A stretch of DNA of 64,000 nucleotides from Variovorax sp. PAMC28562. GTDB lineage: Bacteria; Pseudomonadota; Gammaproteobacteria; Burkholderiales; Burkholderiaceae_C. The position numbers were made by a program, and so were the translations under genes. Shown here one piece after another: positions 36,543-44,274 of the stretch. How positions within the stretch are numbered: position 1 is the stretch's first letter; every line of letters starts with the position of its first letter. Below the pieces are notes generated by a model. The model saw only the letters and a program-made list of their open reading frames with translations. It was not told the DNA's origin and did not search any database. The DNA lies in the NCBI RefSeq assembly GCF_014303735.1, contig NZ_CP060296.1:3111501-3175500 (forward strand), written 5' to 3'.

Positions 36543-37529
36543 TCAAGCGGTGAGAGCGGCACGCAAGTGGGCAAGTCTTTGCCGCTTTTCGGCGCGGGCA
36601 GCCAGTGCGCCGGCCATGTCGACTTCGACGAAGCGGGCCTTGTGGTTGGGCTGCATCTGCGCGATCAGGTCCATGTCGGCGCTGATGACCGTGCCGACCA
36701 TCGCGTAGCCGCCACCGGAGACGGCATCGCGGTGCAGGATGATCGGTTCGCGACCGCCCGGCACCTGGATCGAGCCGTACGGGTAGCCGGCATCGACGAT
36801 GTTCGAAGGGTCGGCACCGGCACCGAACGGCGGCGTGCGTTCGACGAACTTCAGCGGCGTGCCGTTCTTGTAGCGGTAGCCGATGCGGTCGGCCTCCGAG
36901 CCCACGGTCCAGGTGTCGGCGAAGAAACTCTGCATCGACACCTCCTGCAGCTGATGGAAGTACAAGCCCGGCAGCACGCGCAGCTCGACCTCTTTGCCGA
37001 GCACCGGCACGAGTTCGGCTGGCGCACGCCTGCCGGCTTGTGCGGCGGATGCGGTGGACGAGATCGCGCCGACCGGCAGCTTGTCGCCCGCCATGAGCTT
37101 GCGGCCGTTGAAGCCGCCGAAGGCGCCGAGTCCGTATGTCGAACGGCTTCCGAGCACCACCGGCACATCGATGCCACCGGCCACCGCGATGCACATGCGC
37201 GCACCGAGCTTCATGAAGTCGAAGCTCAGCTTGTCACCGGCCTGCACAGAGAATCTTTCATTCCGCGGCACTTCGATTCCGTTGACTTTCACCTTGGCTT
37301 CTGCACCGGTCACGGCCACCGTCGCCGGCGCATCGAACTGCAGCTCCGGGCCGAGCAGCGTGCACTCGATGACGGCTGCGCCCGCGTCGTTGCCGACCAG
37401 CAGGTTGGCGAGCAGCAAGCTTTGCTGGTCGAGCGCACCCGACAGCGGAATGCCGAGGTTGTAGTAGCCGGGGCGGCCGGCGTCTTGCACGCTGGTCGCG
37501 AGACCCGGCTTGAGCACGTCAATCGCCAT
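36543..37529 (-). CDS. pxpC: KipA/PxpC-type subunit of a biotin-dependent carboxylase or 5-oxoprolinase
   Basis: The product has 328 residues. It is an AHS2/KipA family protein (allophanate hydrolase subunit 2-like) with TSVQDAGRPGYYNLGIPLSG near residue 12, then ANLLVGND. The same fold forms half of the carboxyltransferase domain of urea carboxylase, and PxpC of the 5-oxoprolinase PxpABC. It overlaps pxpB by 11 bases. The two subunits should form one heteromeric enzyme. Confidence 0.88.
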   Translation of the reverse strand: MAIDVLKPGLATSVQDAGRPGYYNLGIPLSGALDQQSLLLANLLVGNDAGAAVIECTLLGPELQFDAPATVAVTGAEAKVKVNGIEVPRNERFSVQAGDKLSFDFMKLGARMCIAVAGGIDVPVVLGSRSTYGLGAFGGFNGRKLMAGDKLPVGAISSTASAAQAGRRAPAELVPVLGKEVELRVLPGLYFHQLQEVSMQSFFADTWTVGSEADRIGYRYKNGTPLKFVERTPPFGAGADPSNIVDAGYPYGSIQVPGGREPIILHRDAVSGGGYAMVGTVISADMDLIAQMQPNHKARFVEVDMAGALAARAEKRQRLAHLRAALTA

Positions 37530-38427
37530 GGAGCACCTTCAGCAGTTGTGTGTTGTAGCCGTTCGGGTCGACGAGAAATTCCTTGAGCGAGAAGGACACC
37601 GGCACGATGCGCAGCGCATAGGTACCGGCTTCGACCTCGGCGATCTGTCGGTCGTATTCGACGCGGTCAATCGGCTTCCACTTGACGATGTCACCCGGCT
37701 GAAAGAACACCATCAGGTCCTTGAAGTACGACAGCCGCTGGGCCGGGTCGAAGATCGGTGCCGGCGTGACGCCGAACATCTGGTAGCCGCCTGCGCCGCG
37801 TACCGAGTAGATGCAACTGAAGCAGCCGCCGTGGCCCAGGGTGAGCTTGGGCGTGTCGGTGCGCGGGCTCAGGTACTTGGGTACCTCGATCTGCTTTTCG
37901 CGCTCGACCATCTGGAACAGAAAAGGCAGGCCCGCCACGAAGCCGACCATCGACACGAACCAGGGTGCATCCGAATGGGCCGTGATGAATTCGTCGACCG
38001 AGCCGTGGCCGTTGATGCGGGCTGCGTACTCGATGTCGGTACTGGTTGGGTCCTGGTGCCGCTCCCTGAAACGCATCAAGGTTTCGTGTGTCCACGGGTC
38101 GTTGTAGAGCACCGGGATTTCGATGATGCGGGTCTGAAGTTGCAAGGCGCCATCGCCCAGATCGGCCTCGATGGATTGCAGGGTTGCCAGCAACGCATCG
38201 GGCGCGATCACGTCGGGGTCGAAGCGCACCAGCAGCGCCGCATTGGCGGGGCAGATCTCGGTCACGCCGGGCAGGGCGCGGCGCTGCAATTCGGTGCAGA
38301 TCGCCATACCCTTGAAGAACGCGGCCAGCGACATCTCCTCGCTGATCTCGACGAAGAGGTGTTCGTCGCCACCGAAGGTGTAGCGGGCTTTGGCCGGGAC
38401 AGCAGTGAAGTCCTTCATGTCGCTCAT
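37519..38427 (-). CDS. pxpB: KipI/PxpB-type subunit (allophanate hydrolase subunit 1-like), divergent
   Basis: The product has 302 residues and the AHS1/KipI fold, with GGDEHLFVEISEEMSLAAF near residue 20 and SMVGFVAGLPFLFQM near residue 175. It is longer than usual PxpB (about 220-240). The canonical SPGGW region is replaced by VRGAGGYQMFG, so the active site may suit another substrate. The ATG at 38427 overlaps the biotin carboxylase stop, which couples the two. Confidence 0.85.
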   Translation of the reverse strand: MSDMKDFTAVPAKARYTFGGDEHLFVEISEEMSLAAFFKGMAICTELQRRALPGVTEICPANAALLVRFDPDVIAPDALLATLQSIEADLGDGALQLQTRIIEIPVLYNDPWTHETLMRFRERHQDPTSTDIEYAARINGHGSVDEFITAHSDAPWFVSMVGFVAGLPFLFQMVEREKQIEVPKYLSPRTDTPKLTLGHGGCFSCIYSVRGAGGYQMFGVTPAPIFDPAQRLSYFKDLMVFFQPGDIVKWKPIDRVEYDRQIAEVEAGTYALRIVPVSFSLKEFLVDPNGYNTQLLKVLHGD

Positions 38428-39869
38428 GCGTTTTCCTTCGTGGGCAGGGTGACGGTCAGGGTGACGGGTGTGGTGGCAGGTGGCACGGCGGGTTCCAACG
38501 GGTTCGCCGTCAGCCATGTTTCGAGAAAGCCGGTGTGGAACGCGGCCTCGGCCACGGCCGCGTCATCGCACAGCGCGCGGTGGAGCGGAATGGTCGTGTG
38601 GATGCCTTCGACCTTGAGTTCACCGAGCGCGCGCCGCATGCGGGCCAGCGCACTGGCGCGGTCGGTGTCGTGCACGATCAGCTTGCCCAGTAGCGAGTCG
38701 TAGTAGGCCGGCACCTTGTACCCTTCGTACAGCATGCTGTCGAAGCGCACGCCGGGGCCGCCCGGCACGACCAGCTTCGACACCACGCCAGGGCTCGGCA
38801 TGAAGTTCTTGGCCGCGTTCTCCGCATTGATGCGCACCTCGATGGCGGCACCCGTGAGGCGTATGTCCTCCTGCTTCAACCGCAACGGCTGGCCGAGCGC
38901 GATGCGCAGCATCTCTTTCACCAGATCGATGCCCGTGATCATCTCGGTGACCGGGTGTTCGACCTGGATGCGCGTGTTCATCTCGATGAAGAAGAACTCG
39001 CGGGTGTCGTCGTCGTACAGATATTCGAGCGTGCCGGCGCCGCGGTAAGACACCGCATTGGCAAGCCGCAAGGCCGACTCGCATAGCGCAGTGCGCGTGG
39101 CTTCGCTGATGGCCGCCGAGGGCGCTTCTTCCCAGACCTTTTGACGGCGGCGCTGCAGCGAGCATTCGCGCTCGAAGCAGTGCACCACGCGCTGGCCATC
39201 GCCGAGGATCTGCACCTCGATGTGGCGCGCCTGGCGAACGAAACGCTCCAGGTACACCTCGCCGTTGCCGAAAGCGGCCTGTGCTTCGGCTGTGGCGGTG
39301 GTGAACTGTTGCCGCAGTTCTTCTGCGTCTTTTGCGACTCGGATGCCGCGACCACCGCCGCCAGCCGACGCCTTGATCATGATCGGGTAGCCGATGTCTT
39401 CGGCCAGCGCGATGGCGGCGTCGGCATCGGTCACCACGCCGACGCTGCCGGGGACGGTCGGCACGCCGGCTTTCATCGCAGCGGCGCGTGCTGCGGCCTT
39501 GTTGCCCATGGTGCGGATGGCGTGCGGCGTGGGGCCGACGAACACCAGGCCGGCGGTTTCCACGCGCTCGGCGAAGTCGCCGTTCTCGGATAGAAAACCA
39601 TAGCCCGGATGCACCGCGCCGGCACCGCTGTCGGCCGCCGCCTGCATCACGGCATCGACGTCGAGGTAGCTCTTGATGGCGTGGGCCGGGCCAATGCGAA
39701 CCGCCTCGTCGGCCATCTGCACATGGAGGCTGGTCGCGTCGGCATCGCTATAGACAGCGACTGTCTTGAGGCCCAGCTCCTTCGCGGCGCGAATGATGCG
39801 AACCGCGATCTCGCCACGGTTGGCGATCAGCAGTTTGTCGAAGGCGGGTTGGACAGAAGCGGCGTTCAT
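38424..39869 (-). CDS. biotin carboxylase (AccC-like) in the pxp operon
   Basis: The product has 481 residues with an ATP-grasp fold. It has the N-terminal LLIANRGEIAVRIIRAAKEL, the glycine-rich loop KASAGGGGRGI near residue 160 and the biotin carboxylase signature FIEMNTRIQVEHPVTE near residue 290. It carboxylates biotin on a carrier protein. It lies between a separate biotin carrier gene (12 bases upstream) and pxpB (4-base overlap). This copy therefore probably serves the pxp enzyme, not fatty-acid synthesis. Confidence 0.92.
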   Translation of the reverse strand: MNAASVQPAFDKLLIANRGEIAVRIIRAAKELGLKTVAVYSDADATSLHVQMADEAVRIGPAHAIKSYLDVDAVMQAAADSGAGAVHPGYGFLSENGDFAERVETAGLVFVGPTPHAIRTMGNKAAARAAAMKAGVPTVPGSVGVVTDADAAIALAEDIGYPIMIKASAGGGGRGIRVAKDAEELRQQFTTATAEAQAAFGNGEVYLERFVRQARHIEVQILGDGQRVVHCFERECSLQRRRQKVWEEAPSAAISEATRTALCESALRLANAVSYRGAGTLEYLYDDDTREFFFIEMNTRIQVEHPVTEMITGIDLVKEMLRIALGQPLRLKQEDIRLTGAAIEVRINAENAAKNFMPSPGVVSKLVVPGGPGVRFDSMLYEGYKVPAYYDSLLGKLIVHDTDRASALARMRRALGELKVEGIHTTIPLHRALCDDAAVAEAAFHTGFLETWLTANPLEPAVPPATTPVTLTVTLPTKENA

Positions 39870-39881
39870 GTCGAGCTTCGC

Positions 39882-40130
39882 TCAGTCCGCTTCGATGATC
39901 GCCACCACCTGACCCGGATCGACCGGGTCGCCGTTTTCGATGGCGTAACTCTTCAGCGTGCCGGCCACCTCGGCCGTGACTTCACTGAACTGCTTCATCA
40001 CCTCGACCAGGCCGAGCACGTCACCGATCGCGACCACGTCGCCCGCCGCTTTGTAGGGCGGCGCATCGGGTGCGGCCTGGCGATAGAAGGTGCCTGGCAA
40101 CGGGCTCAGGACTTCGTGGGAAACGGACAT
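39882..40130 (-). CDS. biotin carboxyl carrier protein (AccB-like), short
   Basis: The product has 82 residues and consists almost wholly of a biotinyl domain. The target lysine is in LVEVMKQFSEV near residue 45, the usual EVMK context. It lacks the Pro/Ala-rich linker of housekeeping AccB (about 150 residues). CAGGAGTTA precedes the ATG at 40130. It lies between pxpA and the biotin carboxylase gene. Confidence 0.9.
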   Translation of the reverse strand: MSVSHEVLSPLPGTFYRQAAPDAPPYKAAGDVVAIGDVLGLVEVMKQFSEVTAEVAGTLKSYAIENGDPVDPGQVVAIIEAD

Positions 40131-40180
40131 CGGTAACTCCTGGGGGAAACTGAAACTCGGCTGGGAACTGCGCTCGATGC

Positions 40181-40957
40181 TCAGGTCAAAGCCAGCTCGG
40201 CAATGCCTGCAACGCGGATATTTTTTTCGGCCAGCAAGCTTCGCGTGGCGCGCACCAAGGCGAGCGCGCCGGGCGTGTCGCTGTGAATGCAGACCGAATC
40301 GAAGTCGATTGCAAGATCCTGACCATCGACCGTACGCACCATGCCTTCCTCGCAGGCGCGGACCACCTTGCGGGCCACCGTGTCGGGGTCGAGCGCGCCG
40401 ACGCGGCGGGTGAAAACGATGGAGCCGCTCATGTCGTATTCGCGGTCGGCATAGAACTCGCGCACCACCGGCTGACCGAGTTCGCGTGCCACCCGATAGG
40501 TGACCGATGCCTCCATGCAAAAGAGATACAGCTTGGGTTCGATGATCTGCAGGGCCGTGACCAGTGCGACCGACAGCGCCTCGTCGCGCGCCGCATGCAT
40601 GTAGAGCGCGCCGTGCGGCTTGATGTGCTGCAAGTTCATGCCCGCGAGTCGCGCGAACTCGCGCAGCGCCCCGAGCTGGTAGACCATGTCGTTGACCAGC
40701 TCGTCGGCCGGCGCGTTGATGTGGCGCCGCCCGAACCCGACCAGATCGCGAAAGCCCGGATGGGCACCGATACCGACACCATTGTCCCGGGCCAGCAGCA
40801 CCATCTTGCGCATGATGTTCGGGTCGCCCGCATGGAAGCCGGTGGCAATGTTGGCCGAGCTCACCAGCGGCATCAGCTGCTCGTCGACGCCGTCACCGAT
40901 GGTCCATGGGCCGAATCCTTCACCCATGTCGGAGTTCAGATCGATGAGCTTTTTCAC
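40181..40957 (-). CDS. pxpA: LamB/YcsF family protein, 5-oxoprolinase subunit A-like
   Basis: The product has 258 residues of the LamB/YcsF family. It shows [13 protein letters not shown] at residue 5, [26 protein letters not shown] and HIKPHGALY. PxpA with PxpB and PxpC opens 5-oxoproline to glutamate using ATP. The GTG at 40957 is chosen because the family begins close to the DLNSDMGE motif. It is the first gene of the operon and is divergent from a LysR gene. Confidence 0.92.
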   Translation of the reverse strand: MKKLIDLNSDMGEGFGPWTIGDGVDEQLMPLVSSANIATGFHAGDPNIMRKMVLLARDNGVGIGAHPGFRDLVGFGRRHINAPADELVNDMVYQLGALREFARLAGMNLQHIKPHGALYMHAARDEALSVALVTALQIIEPKLYLFCMEASVTYRVARELGQPVVREFYADREYDMSGSIVFTRRVGALDPDTVARKVVRACEEGMVRTVDGQDLAIDFDSVCIHSDTPGALALVRATRSLLAEKNIRVAGIAELALT

Positions 40958-41065
40958 TTGCGTTCGCCTTCGGTTCGGTGAGCACTCTGCCGGATGGGCG
41001 CAGTGCGGAACGGAGATTAGCCAGCGCACATCGGAACGGAAAGCATTGTTTTCAAACGGTGCGAT

Positions 41066-41080
41066 ATCTAAAAAACAGAT
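41066..41080. promoter_or_regulatory. candidate LysR box (ATCT-N7-AGAT)
   Basis: The inverted repeat ATCT-AAAAAAC-AGAT fits the T-N11-A form of LysR operators. It lies 109 bases before pxpA and 124 bases before the divergent lysR. This is the expected place for a site controlling both genes. A second hairpin, CGCTCG-GAAA-CGAGCG, lies at 41107-41122 in the leader of the LysR gene. Confidence 0.5.
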
Positions 41081-41203
41081 GCGGGTGCGGCAGGTATTCG
41101 AGGCTACGCTCGGAAACGAGCGGTTGCGGGCTATCTGAATTTCGCGCTCGGAGCGGCCGTTGCCGCTTGTTCGCTGCCCAGGCTCCCCCTTGCAAGGTCA
41201 AGC

Positions 41204-42130
41204 ATGTCTCTCACTCTTCGCCAGCTCAGGTATTTTTCGGCCGTTGCCGAGGTCGGCCGCATCTCCCATGCGGCGCTTCAACTCAACATCTCGCAGTCGG
41301 CCGTGACCACTGCGATCCGCGAGCTGGAAGAACTGGTCGGCCAGCAGCTCTTCGAGCGCCATCCGCATGGCGTCGAACTCACGAAAGCAGGCCGGCGTTT
41401 TCTGGGTCACGCCTATGCTGTGCTGGCTGCAGCAGACGAAGCCGAGCGCATGCCGCACGACGGCGCACAGGTCGAAGGTTCGCTCACGGTCGCGGCCAGC
41501 TACACGGTGTTGGGCTATTTCTTGCCGCACCACCTGCAGCGCTTTGCGCAGCTGCATCCACAGGTCAACGTCAAGGTGCACGAGGTCGCGCGCGAAGCCA
41601 TCGAAGAAGGCCTCATCACACAGCGCTACGACATGGGCGTGCTGCTCACGTCGAACGTCGTGCTGAGCGAGCTGTCGCTGGAAACCTTCTTCGGATCGCA
41701 ACGCCGGCTATGGGTGCCGGCCAAGCACCCGCTGCTCGACAAGGCCGAGGTCGCGCTCGCTGATCTGGTCGCCGAGCCGTACATCATGCTCACCGTCGAC
41801 GAGGCTGCCGCCACCACGCTCAAGTACTGGAGCAAGACGCCGCACCAGCCGGCCGTGCGCATGCGCACGAGTTCGGTCGAGGCCGTCCGCAGCACCGTCG
41901 CCAACGGCCTGGGCGTGACCATCCTGTCGGACATGGTGTATCGGCCCTGGTCGCTCGAAGGCAAGCGCATCGAGACCATCAACCTGCGCGACCCCGTGCC
42001 GACGATGAACATCGGGCTGGGGTGGAAGCAGGGGACCGAGTTCACTCCCACGATGACGGCTTTCAGGGACTACTTCAGGCAGCTGTTTCAGGACCCGACT
42101 TCGGTGCGGGCAGGGCGAGGGCGGCTTTAA
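41204..42130 (+). CDS. LysR-family transcriptional regulator (CynR/CbbR-like)
   Basis: The product has 308 residues. The helix-turn-helix region is LRQLRYFSAVAEVGRISHAA, followed by LNISQSAVTTAIRELEELVG. An effector-binding domain runs from about residue 90. It is divergent from pxpA and is the probable regulator of the pxp-carboxylase-ABC operon. Pieces similar to its 3' half recur downstream at 43307-43349 and 44099-44192. Its stop is 4 bases past the end of an inactivated gene on the other strand. Confidence 0.92.
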   Translation: MSLTLRQLRYFSAVAEVGRISHAALQLNISQSAVTTAIRELEELVGQQLFERHPHGVELTKAGRRFLGHAYAVLAAADEAERMPHDGAQVEGSLTVAASYTVLGYFLPHHLQRFAQLHPQVNVKVHEVAREAIEEGLITQRYDMGVLLTSNVVLSELSLETFFGSQRRLWVPAKHPLLDKAEVALADLVAEPYIMLTVDEAAATTLKYWSKTPHQPAVRMRTSSVEAVRSTVANGLGVTILSDMVYRPWSLEGKRIETINLRDPVPTMNIGLGWKQGTEFTPTMTAFRDYFRQLFQDPTSVRAGRGRL

Positions 42131-42497
42131 GAGTTCCTGAGGAATTCGTCCAGCTGCGCGAATGTCTCTGGCATGGCCTCGTCCATTCCCTCCATCGCCG
42201 TGTCGAGCGCTTGCTTCGACGGGTAGAGCTCGCTCATCACGAGCAATATCTTTCCGTTTTTCTCCTCGAAGGTCACCGTCGTGACGGCGCCGTCGGCACT
42301 CTCTTCGTTGGTCCAGACGAGGCGAGCATTCGGGATCACTTCGAGGTACTTGCCGTAGAACGCCATGGGCGTCGCGGCAGCCGTGCCGGCGCGTCGAAGC
42401 TTCGCGTGATGACCAGCTCGCGATCGGACTTGCGCTCCGAGGTCGTGCGGTTCTGGTTCGTTGTGGGGCCGGGCTCACTCTCTTTTCTTGCGACCAT
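42127..42497 (-). pseudogene. SRPBCC (AHSA1-like) gene with internal deletion
   Basis: The N-terminal part (MVARKESEPG up to ELVITRSFDAPARL) and the C-terminal part (MAFYGKYLEVIPNARLVWTN, then TTVTFEEKNGK) both match one SRPBCC/START-like family. They lie in different frames and about 45-50 middle residues are missing. The junction is near 42370-42385. The intact family protein would have about 160 residues. The remaining C-terminal frame could still be translated alone from an internal ATG at 42366, but a working fold is unlikely. Confidence 0.75.
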
Positions 42498-42619
42498 TGC
42501 GTTTCTCCTTTCGTTGAAGTTCCTTGATGACGGTGTCGAATGATGGTGGCAATTCTGGATTGCCGCTGACACGATGGTGCGGTAGCCTGCCGGCTCCAAT
42601 AAAGCCCAGGAGTTATCCG

Positions 42620-43309
42620 ATGCCCCGTCGTTTCGTTCTTGCCGTCGCCACTGTCGGCGCCGCCATTTCAGCCGCCGCCCTGATCGTTGGTTGCGGGGCC
42701 ATGGGCTCGTCGAGCGGCAACCCGATGAGCTTCTTCATCACCAGCGCCAACCCGGGCAAAGGCGGCGATGTCGGCGGCCTTGCCGGAGCCGACCGCTTCT
42801 GCCAGTCGCTGGCTGCGAGCGCCGGAGCGGGCAACAAGACCTGGCACGCCTACCTGAGCACCGCCGCCATGAATGGGCAGCCCGCTGTTAACGCGCGCGA
42901 CCGGATCGGCGCCGGTCCGTGGACCAACGCCAAGGGTGTCGTCGTCGCCACCAGCGTGGCCGACCTGCACAGCGCCAACGCCAAGGTCGGCAAGGACACC
43001 TCATTGACCGAGAAGGGCGAGGTCGTCTCCGGCTTCGGCGATCCGGTCAACCACCACGACATCCTTACCGGCTCGCGTCCCGACGGCACTTTGGCCGTGC
43101 CCGATCCCGGCAAGGACACCACATGCGGCAACTGGACCAGGAGTGACGGCGGCTCGGCCATCGTGGGTCACCACGACCACAAGGGCACCAACCCCGATCC
43201 GGTCGCCAACGCTTCATGGAACTCCTCGCACGGCACACGGGGCTGCAGCGTCGACCAGCTCAAAGCGAGCGGAAGCGCGGGGCTTATGTACTGCTTTGCG
43301 ACGAACTGA
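42620..43309 (+). CDS. lipoprotein with a lectin-like (DUF1554-type) domain
   Basis: The product has 229 residues. The signal sequence ends in a lipobox, LIVGC (Cys at residue 26), so it should be lipidated. The mature part contains ITSANPGKGGDVGGLAGADR, then FCQSLAASAG and WHAYLST. It ends with Cys-rich SHGTRGCSVDQL and LMYCFATN. This resembles secreted lectin-fold proteins of the DUF1554 type, but the assignment is tentative. CCCAGGAG precedes the ATG at 42620. The ligand and role are unknown. Confidence 0.7.
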   Translation: MPRRFVLAVATVGAAISAAALIVGCGAMGSSSGNPMSFFITSANPGKGGDVGGLAGADRFCQSLAASAGAGNKTWHAYLSTAAMNGQPAVNARDRIGAGPWTNAKGVVVATSVADLHSANAKVGKDTSLTEKGEVVSGFGDPVNHHDILTGSRPDGTLAVPDPGKDTTCGNWTRSDGGSAIVGHHDHKGTNPDPVANASWNSSHGTRGCSVDQLKASGSAGLMYCFATN

Positions 43310-43349
43310 TCCGACTTCAGTGCAGGCAGGGGCGAGGGCGGCTTTGAAG
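43307..43349 (+). pseudogene. duplicated 3' end of a lysR gene
   Basis: This stretch aligns with bases 42091-42132, the last codons of the LysR gene, over about 40 bases with only a few changes and one inserted G. It overlaps the lipoprotein stop codon. In frame it would read PTSVQAG, against PTSVRAG in the intact gene. It is a scar of a duplication or rearrangement, not a gene. Confidence 0.6.
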
Positions 43350-43411
43350 TTGGCCGTTGATTGATTGGTGAGGACTGCGCGGCAGCTTGAGCAGCAAAGT
43401 TCAGTCGGTGC

Positions 43412-43714
43412 TCAAGCTGCCAGAACAAAGCGCTCGATCGTTGCAAGCTCGGCGGCCAGCTTCGCTCGTGCCTGCATGGCGTTGTAGTTGGCTTGCAGGT
43501 TCACAAAGAATGCATCGGACATGCCGAAGAACGCCGAAAGGCGAAGCGCCGTATCGGCAGTAATTTCGCGTCCGTCCTTCACGATCGCAGCGATGCGCGT
43601 TTGCGGCACGTGGATGGCCTTGGCCAGCCGGTAAGGCGTGATGCCCATAGGGTCCAGGAACTCGGCTTTCAGGATGTCACCGGGCGTTGGAAGAGGAATC
43701 AGTTTGTCGGTCAT
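43412..43714 (-). CDS. higA: HigA family antitoxin
   Basis: The product has 100 residues with an XRE-type helix-turn-helix: MGITPYRLAKAIHVPQTRIA at about residues 22-41, then DTALRLSAFFGMSDAFFVNL. This is the HigA/VapA-like form that neutralises HigB and represses its own operon. The ATG at 43714 gives the normal start MTDKLIPLPTPGDIL. It follows the toxin gene by 31 bases, in the toxin-first order typical of higBA. Confidence 0.93.
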   Translation of the reverse strand: MTDKLIPLPTPGDILKAEFLDPMGITPYRLAKAIHVPQTRIAAIVKDGREITADTALRLSAFFGMSDAFFVNLQANYNAMQARAKLAAELATIERFVLAA

Positions 43715-43745
43715 AACGCACTCCATTGCTGTAGCAAAAAAAGGC

Positions 43746-44027
43746 TCAGTGATAGTCCACGATTTCAACGTCTTGCGGACCAGCGACGGTCCACACGAAA
43801 CAAACGCGCCATTGATCATTGATGCGAATCGAGTGCTGCCCGGCGCGTTTTCCTTTGAGTAATTCGAGTCTGTTTTGCGGCGGAATGCGCAAGTCGGAAA
43901 GAACCATGGCAGCGTCGAGCATCATCAATTTGCGCAGGGCAACCGTCTCGATATTCACCCAGCGGTTTACGCGATTCCGCTGGTAAAGGGCTTCTGTCGA
44001 GGCGCCTTTAAAGGATTGGATTGCCAT
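43746..44027 (-). CDS. higB: HigB family toxin (RelE/ParE superfamily)
   Basis: The product has 93 residues, a usual length for HigB-type mRNA interferases that cut transcripts at the ribosome. It ends in GQHSIRINDQWRVCFVWTVA and VEIVDYH, the conserved C-terminal strand pattern. The central PPQNRLELLKGKRAGQ loop also fits. It precedes higA on the same strand and lies among gene fragments, so it may have arrived by transfer. Confidence 0.93.
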   Translation of the reverse strand: MAIQSFKGASTEALYQRNRVNRWVNIETVALRKLMMLDAAMVLSDLRIPPQNRLELLKGKRAGQHSIRINDQWRVCFVWTVAGPQDVEIVDYH

Positions 44028-44098
44028 GAATCGGCATAGTAACGCGACGCGTTAGTATCGTCAAGCGTTGCCATCGGCGTCGACATCTGGAGGCATCC

Positions 44099-44192
44099 AT
44101 GTCGGACATGGTCTGCCGCCCCGGGCGCTCAAAGGCAAGCGCATCGAGGCCATCAATGTGAGCGATTCGGTGCCGACGATGAACGGGCGCAA
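44099..44192 (+). pseudogene. fragment of a second lysR-type gene
   Basis: This segment aligns with bases 41929-42013 of the LysR gene; both contain GGCAAGCGCATCGAG and GTGCCGACGATGAAC. In frame it reads LKGKRIEAINVSDSVPTMN, against LEGKRIETINLRDPVPTMN in the intact protein. No helix-turn-helix part lies upstream. It is therefore a remnant of a related regulator whose remainder has been lost. Confidence 0.7.
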
Positions 44193-44274
44193 GGGAAACC
44201 CCTCCTGCTTGCCGCCTTTTCCAATTCATGGCAAAAGCTTGGGCTCTATGTGACTCAAATAAGGTGAACCAACC

